A stretch of DNA of 64,000 nt, taken from NCBI GenBank assembly GCA_964020155.1, contig OZ026562.1, positions 2,954,501 to 3,018,500 on the forward strand, given 5' to 3'. The first letter of the stretch is position 1, and each line of letters begins with the position of its first letter. The position numbers and the translations under genes are program-made. The notes below the pieces were generated by a model, which was not told the origin of the DNA, ran no database searches, and saw nothing but the letters and a program-made list of their open reading frames with translations. This document shows, one piece after another, positions 38,257-51,224 of this stretch. The DNA comes from Chondrilla cf. caribensis (taxonomy: Eukaryota > Porifera > Demospongiae > Chondrillida > Chondrillidae).

Positions 38257-41200
38257 TTACAGAACTCCAATCTCCTTCATGACTATTGCACGCCTCTTCT
38301 CGACACCGGCTGCAATAGGCAGATATTTCCGCAAAAATCCAGGATCCAATCTTCCTAAAGCACCTTCTATAATTTTGACATCATGCTCATCTTTTGTTCC
38401 CAGGGCTTGCTTCAAGAGTGTTTGTAGTCCCTCAGACTCTATACTAATGACAGAAAAGAAAACTCAGGAAGTCGTTACATAAATTATATAAAACAAGAGT
38501 GCAATAAGAACATTTTTTTGGAATGAAAACGTATGACTTGCATAAAAAGTGATGGAGCAATACAGGGATGGTATGGATAGGCAGTTGGAATGAGCTCAAC
38601 TTAACAGTCCACACAGACAGTGCACTGTACCATGTACTGAATTGGATGGAGTTACAAGGAACTGAACAATATAAAAACAGATCACAAGGGAGTGGAGGAG
38701 TTGGAGTGGGAGAGGACATGGCAACAATGCCGTATGAAAGTTAACTACTGTACATGCAAATGCATGTGTAAATATGAACGCTTTGCAATCAAATAAGAGT
38801 CTAGATTATGAGACTACTTCTGAGATTACACTTTTAAAGTTTGTAAAACCTCATTCTCGCACACTATTTTCACAATAGCATGTCACGCTGTTATCTTAAC
38901 TGAATAGCATGGTTCCCATGTAACTGTAGGCAGTACAGTATATCCAAACCAGAAGCAGATGAACAAGCAGATACGGCATTCATAATCTGTGATTATCATA
39001 TGATAAAATTCCTGCCAGCTATGCAATATGAACATACTTAACCGTTACGGTGTGGACCTGATTAATGCGAATTGGATACACATCAAGTCGGATGTGCATC
39101 CTATGCGCATCCAGCATTGTATAGTGTGGGCAGGCTTTAGTACGATCTGATTCGTGATCATTTCTTAAACTAAACTGGAAAATGGATCTTGTATAAAGTT
39201 CTTAGAATTCCTCAATTGAGGGGTTGCACTTCACTGAAGTTCTATTAGGTTGTCATAACATAAAAATTTGGACTAACAACAAAGCATTTAGTTTAGTGGG
39301 AATACAGTGGGTTGCTTTAGAGAGGTTACACTGTATGTGAGTTAATCATACTTTTCAGCTGCGGCCAAATATTTGGAATTCTGCTCAATAACTTTTGCCA
39401 TGACCAGTGACTTCCTCTGCAGTAGATGCATAAAGTGGTTGATATATTGATCACAGAATTCACTATCCACTTTGTAGACAGGCACAAGTCCCTTGAGCTA
39501 ATGTATGAAAAAGATACACACTAAATTCAACATAATACAAATTAATACTGATTAATTACTCCATACCTCCATAAAAAGGTGGTTAATCATGGGAGCACTC
39601 AGAGATACCTCGGAAAAAATCTTTTCTGACCTAAAGTGCATTACATAATATAGAAGAATATTACATACATTAATTATCATAACACAGTACATCATATCAA
39701 TGTTCTTAGTAGTCTGGCCTGCTACGACCGTCCCACCAAGCGCCCTGGGCGAGGAAAGGGAGGGACGGTCTAGCGGCACTAGAGATTAATTCACACCTTG
39801 CCGTTATCAACAAGTGACAGATCAAATTCCGACCTATTTTATACAATATCGGTAATTTATATTGGCTGAATAGCTTAATATGCCAATATAAATTCGTCAG
39901 AAATTCGGGCTTTCGCAGAGGTTTAGATAACTTGTTCGGATTTCCTCCAAGTAGTACATATCTACCTCACACTTTCATATATTAAAGTAAGCATGTATAG
40001 CTATTACTTCTGACGTTTTCTGACTACATCGTTGCTTCTCCACTCTGTAGTGAAATTTGTCCGAAAGCGTTTCTAACAGAGCGTTGCAATAAGCTAAGAG
40101 GATCTGAGTGGAAAACGAATACATGTAATGGCATATGTAACAATGTTTATTGGGAGTCGATAGGTTATATAGTTTTCGAGAAATTTTAGATTACCGAATA
40201 TAGGTAGTGTCCGAAAAACAGTTGAGCTGGAAATTAAAGTGACACTCGATTGAGATCCTATCCGTATGTCGATTGAAGGAGTTCGAATGAAGGCAAACGA
40301 CCAATTCTGTCGTTTGCGCTGCTCTACGCTTGATGTAAAGAATTATTACTATGATCTAACACCTCTTTTTTAATGAATGCCGAGATTCTTGGCACTCGTA
40401 GCTGATTCGTCAAAAGTTGCGCAATTAATCTCTAGTGCCGCTAGACCGTCTTTCACGCTGGAGGCGTTTAGAAAGACGGTCGTAGCAGGCCAGACTATGT
40501 TCTTAGTAATTTTTATCTTACAGAAAGGGAATGTCCAGATGTCACTTGGTACCTCTGGGATATACGTACACAGTGATAACAGCGCATGTTTCAATCCATA
40601 CATTATTACACAGCTAGGTTTTAGTATTTTTCAAGTACTATGCAATCCTAGATGGGTAGTTTGATTCTGACAGAATTCGTATGCACTATATGTGTGCTGT
40701 ATACATGATCCTGTACATATGTGTACATACTGTATGTACATACATGTGGCATATATGTACACATGAGTGTGTACACGTAAGAATTGTACCACCTTTAATT
40801 TTAGCAGAATACATGGAAAATAGATGAACTAGCCCAAGAAAGCAGACCCCAAGGTAGTCTGACCTGCCATGACCGTCTCCCATGCTGGAAACACTCAGAA
40901 GGACGGTTGTAGCAGGCCATGCTAAGGCTATATCCAATCAGTCTATTGTTTATAGATGTAACAAAATTATTTACTAGACTTTGGACAATTAATCAATTAA
41001 TGAATTCACTTTAAATCGAAACTCATTGCTGCTGGTAGTATAAACATATCAATTAATCACAGGAAGTAATTAGATAAGTTCACTGTAACTCATACAATTC
41101 TTTTATCCAGTGATGATCCAATACACAAACATAAAATACTTTTACATACAAAGAAATAATTACTGACACTTACAAATTTACAGGTTGATTCAAGCCCGGC

Positions 41201-44200
41201 TCTGTAGAGTCTGGAGAATTAGCTGATACAAACCGATAGTAGTCCAGAATGCTTGAAAAGTGAAATACCTGAAATTATTGGATAGAAAAAATCATACGGT
41301 ATATCATGTTGAATACAATAACGCCATACTTTGTAATCTTTAACAATGAAAAAAATATCACAACAATTCCAGTTGTGAACAATATAAACCAAGCTGGATA
41401 TCACAATTTGACCTCATTAAGCATTTGATGTTTATTTTGTTTTCGTGGAATGTTTACCATAGTCTTACATAGCGAGACTCATTACATTGGTGTAACTGAA
41501 GCCACTCCAAATTTCTTAAAGTGAACAGTTTACAATTACATTTGATGTCGAGTCTCTACACTGCCTGTCTTTTTGCATTGTATCCACTCTCAAAGCACAA
41601 AACTAAAACCCATAGAGTGAAGGTCATGGGTACTGTGTAAGGGGGTAGTCTTGCCCTCGGACCCACATATATTCCCTGTAAAAGTGGGTTTGATGACAAC
41701 AGGAAAGGTCCCTCAGCCCTATGATGTAATATCATCTGATGATGACATTGTACTTATTACATCGGAAAAGAAAGCAAATGGCAGCTGAACAAGACTGCTT
41801 CATTTGCAGATTATTGGGGAATGCCTCCGTCTATTATACTTTCAAAATATTCCTTTAACCTTGGTACACTGAAGTTTAAGGTCACTAAATTACCCACAAC
41901 CAATTATATTGGACAGATGACAGTATCAGTACTGCGATTGATCATTTGAAATAAGGGCAGAGAAAACTGTTCTATTGTCACCAGACCCACATTTGTAGGT
42001 TGCTCTTGTGAGTTTGGGGACAAGACTAAAAGAGGGGCGGCTTCCTGCTACACACACTTATTCCTGTGATTATTGATTTGTTTGTAATAGTATTGATAAA
42101 TAAATTTGACATGAAATAATATGGATTATTTGATTAATTTAGTGATTTTCCCAGCATCATTATAAAGCATACCTTCTCTTCATCCATGTAGACAACAGTA
42201 GGGGGAACAACATTTGCAGATATAGCACTTTGACAAAAGTCCTTGAGTGCTAGGGGTAGCTTCAAAACTTTACTGCTCTCCAATTCCTGTAGTTTGGACA
42301 TGCAATAAGCACATCTGTGATAGTATAAATAAGAGCAGCCTCATACCCAGGCCGTTTGATTTAATTATGCATGGGCAGCGAAAGACACCTTTGACACTCC
42401 CACACAAAATTAAAGGACCTGGGTGTGAGGCTAGAATGAGAGAAAACTTACGTACAATTAGCATGCCTTGAAGATAAAGATCTGCACAATATGGTATATG
42501 CTCATCATGTCTACACGTTAGTGACATTTTACACTCCTTAGGAGGAGAAAACAAAGCCAGAGTTTTGATCATCTGCAAAGTAATAATGAAATCACATGTA
42601 ATTTGATAGAGGCTCATGATTGCTACGGCCTAGACCGGGGTAAAAAAAATTCTTGAGCGATCACGTAGCAGATTGAAACGTAATATGTTTCGACCTTGAA
42701 GGTCATCGTCAGTTACAATACTGACAAAGCTACTGCTATAAATCATATGCATGAATTATAAATCACAATATCATAAAGGTTTATTGCTACATAATCAGAT
42801 AACGTAAAAAGGATCTGATTGGATGATACGAATGCTCAATATCGCTATACATCAAACTGAAATCCTTGCAATTTACATACAACAACTATACCTTATTGAC
42901 TTCGCGTTCATCGGTTCCAACAACCAACGTATGACCATGACTCACAAGGTGTGAGGTTATTACCCTACAGAGTGTGGTAGAAATAAATAATACATATAAG
43001 CATCATACACAGTATATATGTCGGTGTAAAACACTCCATGGTAAGTATGTACGTACGTATGTTCTACAATGTTGCCGGTTTATCGTTATGCTGAGCTCAC
43101 CTTTTCAAAAAATCTACATTTCCTTCTTTGTGTAGTAAATAACTGGAGATATAGGTAGTACTCTAGAATGAACAAGATAGACAGGGATGGTAATGGAGTT
43201 TTCAACACTGTAACGTAGACTCCAGGCAACCCTAATTATGAGTTTTACCATGCGGTAGTGGTTATGCAATCATGATAAACTGTGTTTATCAAGACTCCCT
43301 AAAACAGAAAGGCTTTACTTCCACTTCAAGATAAAAAAGCATAATGTTTGGACAAATAACGCACGTCACATGTTTCTCTTCAATAAATCATCAAAATGTA
43401 CAACATTTTACCCACTTGGGCTTCTTCAGGTACACAGACTGTCAATACCAAGTATTAGTATTATTATTAGTACTATTAGTACTGCCAGTCTGTGTACCTG
43501 AAGAAGCCCAAGTGGGTGAAATGTTGCACATTTTGGTGATTTATTGAAGAGAAACATTGTGACATGTGTTATCCATCCAAAGATAAACATTATACTAGTC
43601 CATTACAACTATATATGGAAAAGCATGTCCTCAACCAATGGACATTTCTGAAATATAATCCTGACCAAGAGCTGCAAGCTGTTTGATATGATAATGATAA
43701 TCTCCAGTTGATGACAATTTAATTGTGCATGCCACACCTAGTAGGGGTGGTCCGAATGAGATAGAGTAGAAAATTAACAAATATTATACTTTGTGGCATC
43801 AATATACTCACACTGGGCTGGTTGACAAGAGAGTGGAATCGTGAGTGATTAGCCAAAAGTGCAAACGTCTGCAAGTTATCCCACCCACAGTCAGACTCAA
43901 ATTTGTCTAGGACAGCACAATATTCGGAGGATTCCGGATTACCCTGAAAAAAATAAATAACCATAAACACATTTACATAGCATTGATTGTCAGGCTAGGG
44001 ACAATGGATGTGTATACATACTTGATATATTTCTTCCTTCAAACTTATCATCAAGTTTCTGTGAATGATCCTTTTGCAAGAATTCTCCATGAAAGTACGC
44101 CTGCTAAGCCATTCATCTAATTCACTAGTAGGAAGAATAAACGACAGTGCAAATACTTTAATGTCGTTGTGGCCATTGTCTATACGGATCAGAAATGTTG

Positions 44201-44498
44201 ATATCATAATCGACGTTTCTCCTAGCACAAAAAATTTCTCTGAAATATTATCAGCATCGGTTACAGTTTCTTCCGCCACATCAATACTGTACGTAGCTAT
44301 ACTTCGCAGATCCTCTGGATCCCGTAAGAAACCTGCTTCATCCACTGAAGTACTTTCTTTGCACCATTGTCGGATAATTCTCGGTCCCAAGACATTGTCC
44401 CAAGTGGAGAATGTTATTAAATCGAAATAGTCATTGTTCTTGAGAGGTTTTCGACCAGGAAGGGGAGAGTCAGTCCTGAAGTGCTTGTTGGAAGCCAT
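38257..44498 (-). CDS. C9orf72: C9orf72 DENN-type protein
   Basis: C9orf72 pairs with SMCR8 and WDR41 in a complex acting on small GTPases in autophagy and lysosome signalling. Ten exons join in frame to 488 aa (human protein 481): 44022-44498, 43812-43943, 43101-43162, 42892-42964, 42456-42572, 42173-42286, 41174-41268, 39567-39630, 39352-39497 and 38257-38443. The start is MASNKHFRTDS; diagnostic text is TFSTWDNVLGPRIIRQW, KFFVLGE, HLVSHGHTLVVGTDEREVNK, IKTLALF, DLYLQGML, LLQRKSLVMAKVIEQNS, and a final exon with LRKYLPIAAGVEKRRAIVMK. Divergence from vertebrates is considerable but every exon aligns in order. The 1.5-kb intron between exons 7 and 8 contains a MULE-like element. Thioredoxin A starts 458 bp away in the opposite direction. 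Confidence 0.92.
39710..40497. mobile_element. Non-autonomous MULE-like element with 9-bp target duplication
   Basis: Left end TAGTCTGGCCTGCTACGACC at 39710 is the exact inverse of the right end finishing at 40497, and the similarity continues inward (CTAGCGGCACTAGAGATTAA on the left matches the right arm inverted). The 9-bp word TGTTCTTAG occurs directly outside both ends (39701-39709 and 40498-40506). Long inverted repeats with a 9-bp duplication suggest a Mutator-like element. No transposase is encoded. Confidence 0.82.
40857..40925. repeat. Short fold-back relative of the MULE-like terminus
   Basis: TAGTCTGACCTGCCATGACC is followed within 70 bp by the inverse GGTTGTAGCAGGCCATGCTA. The words are a diverged version of the 39710-40497 termini, so this looks like a miniature or internally deleted copy. 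Confidence 0.6.
43342..43583. mobile_element. Long fold-back element, copy 1
   Basis: Two arms of about 110 bp are inverted copies of each other: CCCACTTGGGCTTCTTCAGG near 43411 and its inverse near 43497, with outer ends TTTGGACAAATAAC and GTTATCCATCCAAAG. A 40-bp (TTA)-rich loop separates them. The same design occurs at 45805-45991. Confidence 0.8.
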
Positions 44499-44956
44499 CT
44501 TGTCAAATAAACTCAGTGCCTGTTATATATTACCTATACTACGATCTATGGAAGTGTTAGGAGTATAAAATCGTATGGACACTCTACGTTGGAGAAGCGC
44601 CCAGACACCCACGTTCCGTGAAGTGTATGCCTTGCGACAGGCATGTTGGTCTCGCGCATGCTGGCCAGACCCATTTTTCCACTCTCACTCCATTTCACAA
44701 ACTGTAGCTTCGACAAGCTGACAAAGTCCCATTTTATTGGAGGCGAATCGAATGGGTCTGGGCCACCATACTATAATAGACCATGCGAGGCGTGGCGAGA
44801 CTGAACGAGCTGCTGGGTAAAGCCCATCTATGACCACACGCATCGTCATGCGTAGGCTGCCTGGCCCGATACGGAAATCACGTCAGGAAAGGTTGCTAAG
44901 GTCACTCTCCTCTAACTGGTTGTCAACGTAGAAGTCTCAAGTTGTTCCGTGTGAAG
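44499..44956. promoter_or_regulatory. Divergent promoter region of C9orf72 and thioredoxin A
   Basis: 458 bp, richer in GC and CpG than its surroundings. The part nearest thioredoxin A (about 44871-44945: GATACGGAAATCACGTCA, then GTCACTCTC, then GTTGTCAACGTAGAAGTCT) has a diverged counterpart in front of thioredoxin B at about 51140-51215, so the proximal promoter was duplicated with the gene. Confidence 0.5.
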
Positions 44957-47900
44957 ATGGTAAAAATACTAGAAACTAAAGTAAGTATCGGGATTCATGT
45001 GATGTACCAGTAGTAAACTAAGGTGTCACTCAGAATTCAGCTTGGTAATTTCGATTCCTGACACTCGCAAGAAGCAGTTCTATGCAGTAACCCTTAATTT
45101 GGCTGCAACGTTGTTAACAGTGAAGATGAAGCATAGACTCGATCAGTCGCTTCTCGTACACGTGGAGTCATAGATGGGGGTAACAGTGAAAAGATCGAAG
45201 GTGGTAATGTCACGTTGATGGTAACGTTGCTGCGACGTTGAATATATGACCTGTTGACACCGAAGGTGCAGAAAGTGAACTACTACTGAATCAGATCGAC
45301 AGGTCATTTTCTTTCGGGTTATTTAGTTCTACCCTGGTTTAGTAGGTATGAGTGACAAGTAGTCCATAGGCGGAAATATACTGAGTCTTGAAGTACTGTA
45401 CTTAATTAAATAAATTTACTCTACATTTTATTTACGACTAGTAATAAACCATTAATAATAATAATAATAGAATGTCTACAGTCATGGTAGAATTCCAATT
45501 ACTGGTGATAGAAATATGAACCATGCAGCATACGGGAATCAAATGGCTGACTTCCCCGTCAGGTATGTTGCCATGCACGGTACCTGAAGGTTAACATTAC
45601 CAGTGGAACACTACAGACCACTGTCCTTGAAAGCTTAGCATTTTGAATTTGCAAACTCACAAGTCAGGAAATTATACAGTGATCGGAATTGCCCAGGGCC
45701 TGCTGATTTCACTATTTTTCTTCTAAGGATTTGAAATGAATTAGTGACATGAGCTACCTCATTGCAGAAATTCTTCGACATGCTAGATCGATTTGGATGT
45801 GTGATATCTTTGGACAGATAACACATGTCACAATTTTATCATCATAAACAATTATTCAATTGTACAACGTTTCGCCCACTTGGGCTTCTTCAAAACCTGT
45901 ACCTGAAGAAGCCCAAGTGGGCGAAACGTTGTACAATTGAAAAATTGTTTTTGATGATAAAATTGTGACATGCGTTATCTGTCCAAAGATAAAACACATC
46001 CAATTGAGCTACCTCAGTCTTCATTATTGGTTTCACTTATTTGGAGTAGATTACTTTGAAAGCGAGCTCTACACATACATAAAGGCCAAACCTATATTTA
46101 AATACCTAGTTATGGATACATTTTCAGAGATAATTTCATACTTTCTAAGCATAGCTGGGTATGTATTGAGAGTAAGATGTAGTTTGTCTTGTAATTGATC
46201 GATCATGTTTCTCCATTATGCTACTTCTTCATAAAGGCTGATTTCGACAACGCACTTGCCAGTGCTGGTGATCAATTGGTGGTCGTTGACTTTACTGCTG
46301 CATGGTGTGGACCATGTCAGAGGATCAAGCCCATATTTGAGGTGAATGGCTATGTGACTGCTGTGTGTAATAGAGAATACATGATATACATGATACGTTT
46401 TCAGTTTTGTACAAGATTTGTCATTATATACGTATGTCTGCCAATACTGAACTGAACCTGTTCGTTGTGGGAGGAGTAGGTACATCTGCATGAAATTGTG
46501 AATCATTTGTACACTTTGTTTACACAGAGAGTTTGCATTCCTCACAACTGTGAACACTATAGCGTGTGAATTGTAGTAACTAATGGTTCGGAATAAATAG
46601 GGGTCACCTGGGTCACCAGTTATATGAATTTATGTATTGTGTAGTATGGGGAGATACAATGTAGTCGTCAAAGTGTCCAAACTCTCTCTTTCTACTACAA
46701 CTGAAGTGTCTTGACTATCTACTGGGTATCTTCCCTTAGCAGCCCCAGAAACAGCACTGTCCACAAGATCTTATTTAAACATCTTTAAGAACTTCAAACT
46801 ATCAATATCTACATTCATTGCCAATTTGTGTTGTGGTTGAAGCGAGATTTGATGTACGTACATAGCTGATTACCCCAAGACCAGTGATATACGTACAGTG
46901 TACTAACTTTACATCCTTGCATGGGTATAGCTTGAATGCTTCAACAATCACACCTGCATGCCTGACTGCATAATACAGTCATAGTGAATAGCGATTGGAA
47001 GAAAATACGTAGGACATTTCCACCTCACAGGTCTTTATCAGTTACATACAAAGATCTGTGAGGTTGAAATGTCCTACTTGAAAATTGTATCACTTGTCAT
47101 CAGATTTGTTATAATCTTATTTCCTTTCTTAACATTTACAGGCATTGTCTGGGGAATTCCCTGATGTTCAATTTTTGAAAGTTGATGTTGATGCAAATAG
47201 TGTAAGTGATTTCATAATATTACTCAAAGTTTGTAATTTTAAAGTTTATGCCTTAGGTAAAGCATTTTTTTCAAACGTCACAGTGTCTGTACATGGATTG
47301 CAATGAAAGTAGTTATCGCACACGTTCTTATTCTTATGTGATTATCAGAAATCAACAAATGTAGCATGTCGTAGCCTCCAGGAGTACCCTTGGACATTTA
47401 ATCCCATGGAGAAGACTTTTTGTAATCCTTGTGCCCATGTGATTAAATTGGGATAATAAATATATTTATGTATTTGATTGTTATTGATGACGATAACATT
47501 ATATTGATCTAATTTTGCGTGAGGAAAGCTTTTACTATAAGATTACTTTTCAATCTCCCACATAACACGTACAACAATTATGACTAAACTCTTACAATAA
47601 TACAATTACAGTATGTTAGTAGAGTTTAAGGTTGTCGAGTTAAATTTGTTTGTTTGTTTCTAGAATTGATGTTGTTGTCAAATATGATTTTGTCACCTGT
47701 AGGAGACAGCAGAAGCTGAAGGAATTTCAGCAATGCCAACCTTCAAATTCTACAAGAATGGAAAGAAGGTGACTATTCATAGTGTGTGTTTTTAAGCGTA
47801 AACATGATAAGTAGTTGAAGTATCCTGGAGCTCCATATTACTTTTTGACACAATGTATGTAGTTTTGTGTTATAAAATGTTATAGGGCCACTGGTGTGAT

Positions 47901-49947
47901 GCATAATCCACTGAAATAGGTTAAAATCATATTAGTTCTTGTTTACCAGTTTTGTTAGTGAGGAAATCACCCATTTCCAGTTGAATGCCTTTCAAAACCC
48001 AACATTTTGTTTGTAACATTACAGTAGGTTCAATTTATACTAGTGCCACACTGTTTATATGCCGAAACTGCTGTTTTTATATACCACAAAAATGTTAGAC
48101 ACTACCTACAAAATACTCTTCACTACTACAAACCTGTATAACTGTGACATTCCTAAGCTCCCAAAGCATACTGTATTGAGAAGTTAGTCTCACGTAGCGC
48201 AGACTCTATTATACTGTCATACGTAGGTTTCAGGGAAATTATCGCGTATTAAAAGGTTTGGCAGATAAAGCGGTGGCGGATTAACGAGAATTCACTGTAA
48301 TTTGACAATGAGAAAATGGCTACTAGCAACAAATATGTACTGTGACATAGTAATTGGATACCAAACTCTGAAGGAGAAATTCAAATATACGTAGAGGTTC
48401 ATGAGGGACAAGATTGTCTGTAACGTTCCTTGAGTTGGTTCGTTTGTCCTTGAATTTGCCAAAGACTCTAATTAACAATGTCAAGAGCCCACTACACTTT
48501 AGATTGATGCATTACACAAATAGTATTGGCAGTTGTGCAACCAGGAGTGATGGTTGAACGATGGCAGAGCTGTATCCGTGTCCGTTGGGGTCACCAATGT
48601 AGAATGTGCTGTCCTAGCAGGCTACTCTGATACGGCTTCCACTGATGGCGAACAAATGAACTGTAGAATTCAATCAATAACACGTGATGAAGTACCAGCT
48701 TCATTAAGGATGAAACACTATTGAAACATTGTTGAAAGGCCCCATTTCAATGCATTTTTTGTGAAACAGAGCCTTTCAACAATGATTCAATAGTGTTTCC
48801 TACTTGATGAAAACAGGATTTTCCCCCTGTGTAAAATATTCACTGAGACCTAGACTCTGCTGAGGCCTAAAACTCCATCACGAGGTAGCACCCGTTTAAA
48901 TTAATGAGCACATGCGTGTATGTGGTGTACAAGCACGTGACACAAACAGCACAAGATACAAAATTTACATACATAACTAAGTACGTACAAGCACATGTAA
49001 CCTAACACACGTAAAGTTAATGTCTGTATGCCACAATGGTTGTATCATTGATTACACCCATGCAAGGATCCCAGCATTCCAGGGCATTAATGAGTTGTAG
49101 ATGCCCAGTGTCTCCAGTTCCCAATTTCAAAAGTGGATATGAGAATGGGTTTGGGTTACCTGAGACGGATGTGAAATCTGTGGTTGAAAGGGGTAAGCAA
49201 ACTTTGTGTGTGTAGGTTGGGCTATGCCAACTAGTGACCCTACTCCGTATAACCCACACTTAAGGCTTGAGGGCTACATGCTGTATGTGTATATTATCAT
49301 ATTTATGGTGTCAGGATGTTCAACGCTCTGGTCAGTGTCATCTCCTGCATAGTCATTTTCAGATGTAGAGTCTATATCATGTTCATTGCCAGACACAAAC
49401 AAACATGACAAGCCAAATTCTGTTACTTTTACTATCAGACGTTATATACATTGCTAAAACCGAATTTACTTGATGTTTCAGTATTCTAAACTGCAATTCA
49501 TGCGAAGTCAGAACTACCTCAGACATTGATTAAATTTTGGTATCTTTGCAGGGTTTATACCCCTACCATAAGTGGGGACTCACTAAGATGGTATCAAACT
49601 TCATACTCACATAATTATCAAATTATAAGTAGATATTTGTGGCCCTATAACAAACATCTAGGTGTGTTTTGGAAAATATATGTTTTCAGTGTCCAAAAAC
49701 AAGTGAAGTGTAGTGTAACTGTGCACTTCTGCTGTTATTGCCGTTATGCACTTCCCATGCATACTACGAATCATCGATTAAGCTTTAATGTGCATGATCC
49801 ACAAAATGCCATTCGTGCAGTAATATGGTTAACACTACCATAGCATATCATGGTCATGACTGTCATTTTTTGTATGTGTACTAGGTGGACTCGTTTTCTG
49901 GAGCCAATGAAGTAAAGCTGAGAGAATTCATTGTCAAGTACAAGTAG
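44957..49947 (+). CDS. TXN: Thioredoxin, copy A
   Basis: A small cytosolic disulfide reductase. Five exons (44957-44980, 46237-46341, 47142-47201, 47703-47768, 49885-49947) give 105 aa, the normal length. The protein starts MVKILETK; exon 2 carries [18 protein letters not shown] with the redox CGPC motif and the buried aspartate; exon 3 has [10 protein letters not shown]; exon 4 has the cis-proline loop [15 protein letters not shown]; exon 5 ends [11 protein letters not shown]. Intron phases are all zero and identical to copy B, 1.3 kb downstream, so the pair arose by tandem duplication. Introns carry several hairpin elements. Confidence 0.95.
45805..45991. mobile_element. Long fold-back element, copy 2
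   Basis: Outer ends TATCTTTGGACAGATAAC and its inverse GTTATCTGTCCAAAGATA bound a nearly perfect palindrome whose centre is CCCACTTGGGCTTCTTCA / CCTGAAGAAGCCCAAGTGGG. It lies in intron 1 of thioredoxin A and shares arms with the copy at 43342-43583 in C9orf72. Confidence 0.85.
47009..47077. repeat. 22-bp-arm hairpin in thioredoxin A intron 2
   Basis: GTAGGACATTTCCACCTCACAG at 47009-47030 (22 bases, one mismatch) pairs with 47056-47077, separated by a 25-bp loop. Probably a miniature element; no copies elsewhere in the window were recognised. Confidence 0.65.
48241..48297. mobile_element. Right-end fragment of the pogo-like MITE family
   Basis: Contains GGTGGCGGATTAACGAGAAT followed by TCACTG and TA, the same terminus as at 53547, 57224 and 57909. 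The left half is not recognisable. Confidence 0.55.
48712..48799. repeat. 29-bp-arm hairpin in thioredoxin A intron 4
   Basis: The arm 48712-48740 (GAAACACTATTGAA...AAAGGC) is inverted at 48771-48799 with one mismatch. A 30-bp loop separates them. Looks like a small fold-back element. Confidence 0.65.
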
Positions 49948-51224
49948 AATCAAAAAGAAAGGATTGAAGAATAATGACTATTGTTTTTGGTGCCCTATTT
50001 AGTTATTAAGTAGAACAAAATTAATAGTCCTTAGCCAAACTTTTCCATACTTAGCTATGTGATCAATCGATATACTACTACTACTACTACTATTATTTCT
50101 ATTATTATCATTATTTAGGCTGGGTTGGTTGTAGAATCTTGTTTTCTTGCTCATGTTTACAATAGACAGATTTGAGAGGTGCATTAATTCTGGTTTGATG
50201 CTGTTAGTTCACCCATAGACACTCTAAACTGCGTAGTTTAGAGTGTCTATGGTTCACTAGTCTGGCACTCTAGACTAATGATTCACCAACCCTAGGCCCT
50301 AGCCGATACGGAAACGACGTCGACCATGCAGCTGGACCAGTGATCACGAGCATCAAATTCGACTTCACTAACCGAATGGCAGCCATCTTGGGCGGCAAAC
50401 TCAGATGGTAGCAGACCACTTTGCATAGAGAACGCTCGAAGCTCGAGGACGCGCTGCGCTCGCAAACGTTTAATTTTAATTCAATATCTATGACAGCATA
50501 GATACTGTAGCTTGAGTCAAAAGTGTTGATAAACAGCGCCGCAAGATATGCTTCGTACTTCGAAGGCCTACCGAATTATGCAAAATACGCCGATATCGGA
50601 TATGGATCGGAAAAAACTTAGCAATATTTTGGGAGGCATCATTGGTCCGTACGTAGCTTTTCCTTCCAGTACGCCCTGCTTCCGCAATATATGCATGATG
50701 TTGAATGGGTAGAATGGTCGCTGGTAGAGTACCCGGACATCTACAACTCCCTCGTTGATACTGCGACACCGGTCCTTTGAGAAAGAAACTCTCAAAGCCT
50801 ACAAGATCTAGAATATGGATATCTAGGATGCTTTATGAATGGTTGGTTTAGCAATGTAGCTGTTCAGTTCTGCACCACTTTCTACAGTGCCTTTCCAACT
50901 ACAGCGGCAGAAGTACATTCTCAGACACACACACACATACACACTTATCACCAATCCAACCTAGGGTTGCAGTAAAGAAGTCTGCTGCTGTATTTTATGT
51001 TCACTGTATTTGCATGGTTGGTTTGAAGAAATCAGCAGCATATAAAGTGTATTTCGACGAATTACGAACGACTTCATAAGATGTAGCGCACGCCGCCATT
51101 ACACCCAAAATGGCCGACATCCGGTTCGTGACTTCCTTCCAGATAAGGAAATGACGTTAGCATCTGAATTGTAAAGTCACTCTCTTGTAACCATAGACAG
51201 GTAGACGTCTTGCTCCTTGTGAAG
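49948..51224. other. Spacer between the two thioredoxin genes
   Basis: Holds a CTA/ATT simple repeat (about 50070-50115), a perfect palindrome at 50213-50252, a CpG-richer block (50280-50470), and two overlapping minus-strand frames at 50488-50795. The latter contain DVRVLYQRPFYPFNIMHIL in one frame and RTNDASQNIAKFFPIHIR in another, as if one reading was split by a frameshift; I do not recognise the family. The last 100 bp resemble the thioredoxin A promoter. Confidence 0.45.
50213..50252. repeat. Perfect 18-bp-arm palindrome
   Basis: CCATAGACACTCTAAACT is followed by a 4-bp loop (GCGT) and its exact inverse. The word GTTCAC lies next to both ends. It sits downstream of thioredoxin A and could form a hairpin or cruciform; a miniature element is the simplest explanation. 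Confidence 0.75.

Noticed and set aside
42650..42725. TTTCGACCTTGAAGGTCATCG palindrome-like word
   Set aside because: It resembles termini of known repeats, but only one short copy is visible and no boundaries could be set.
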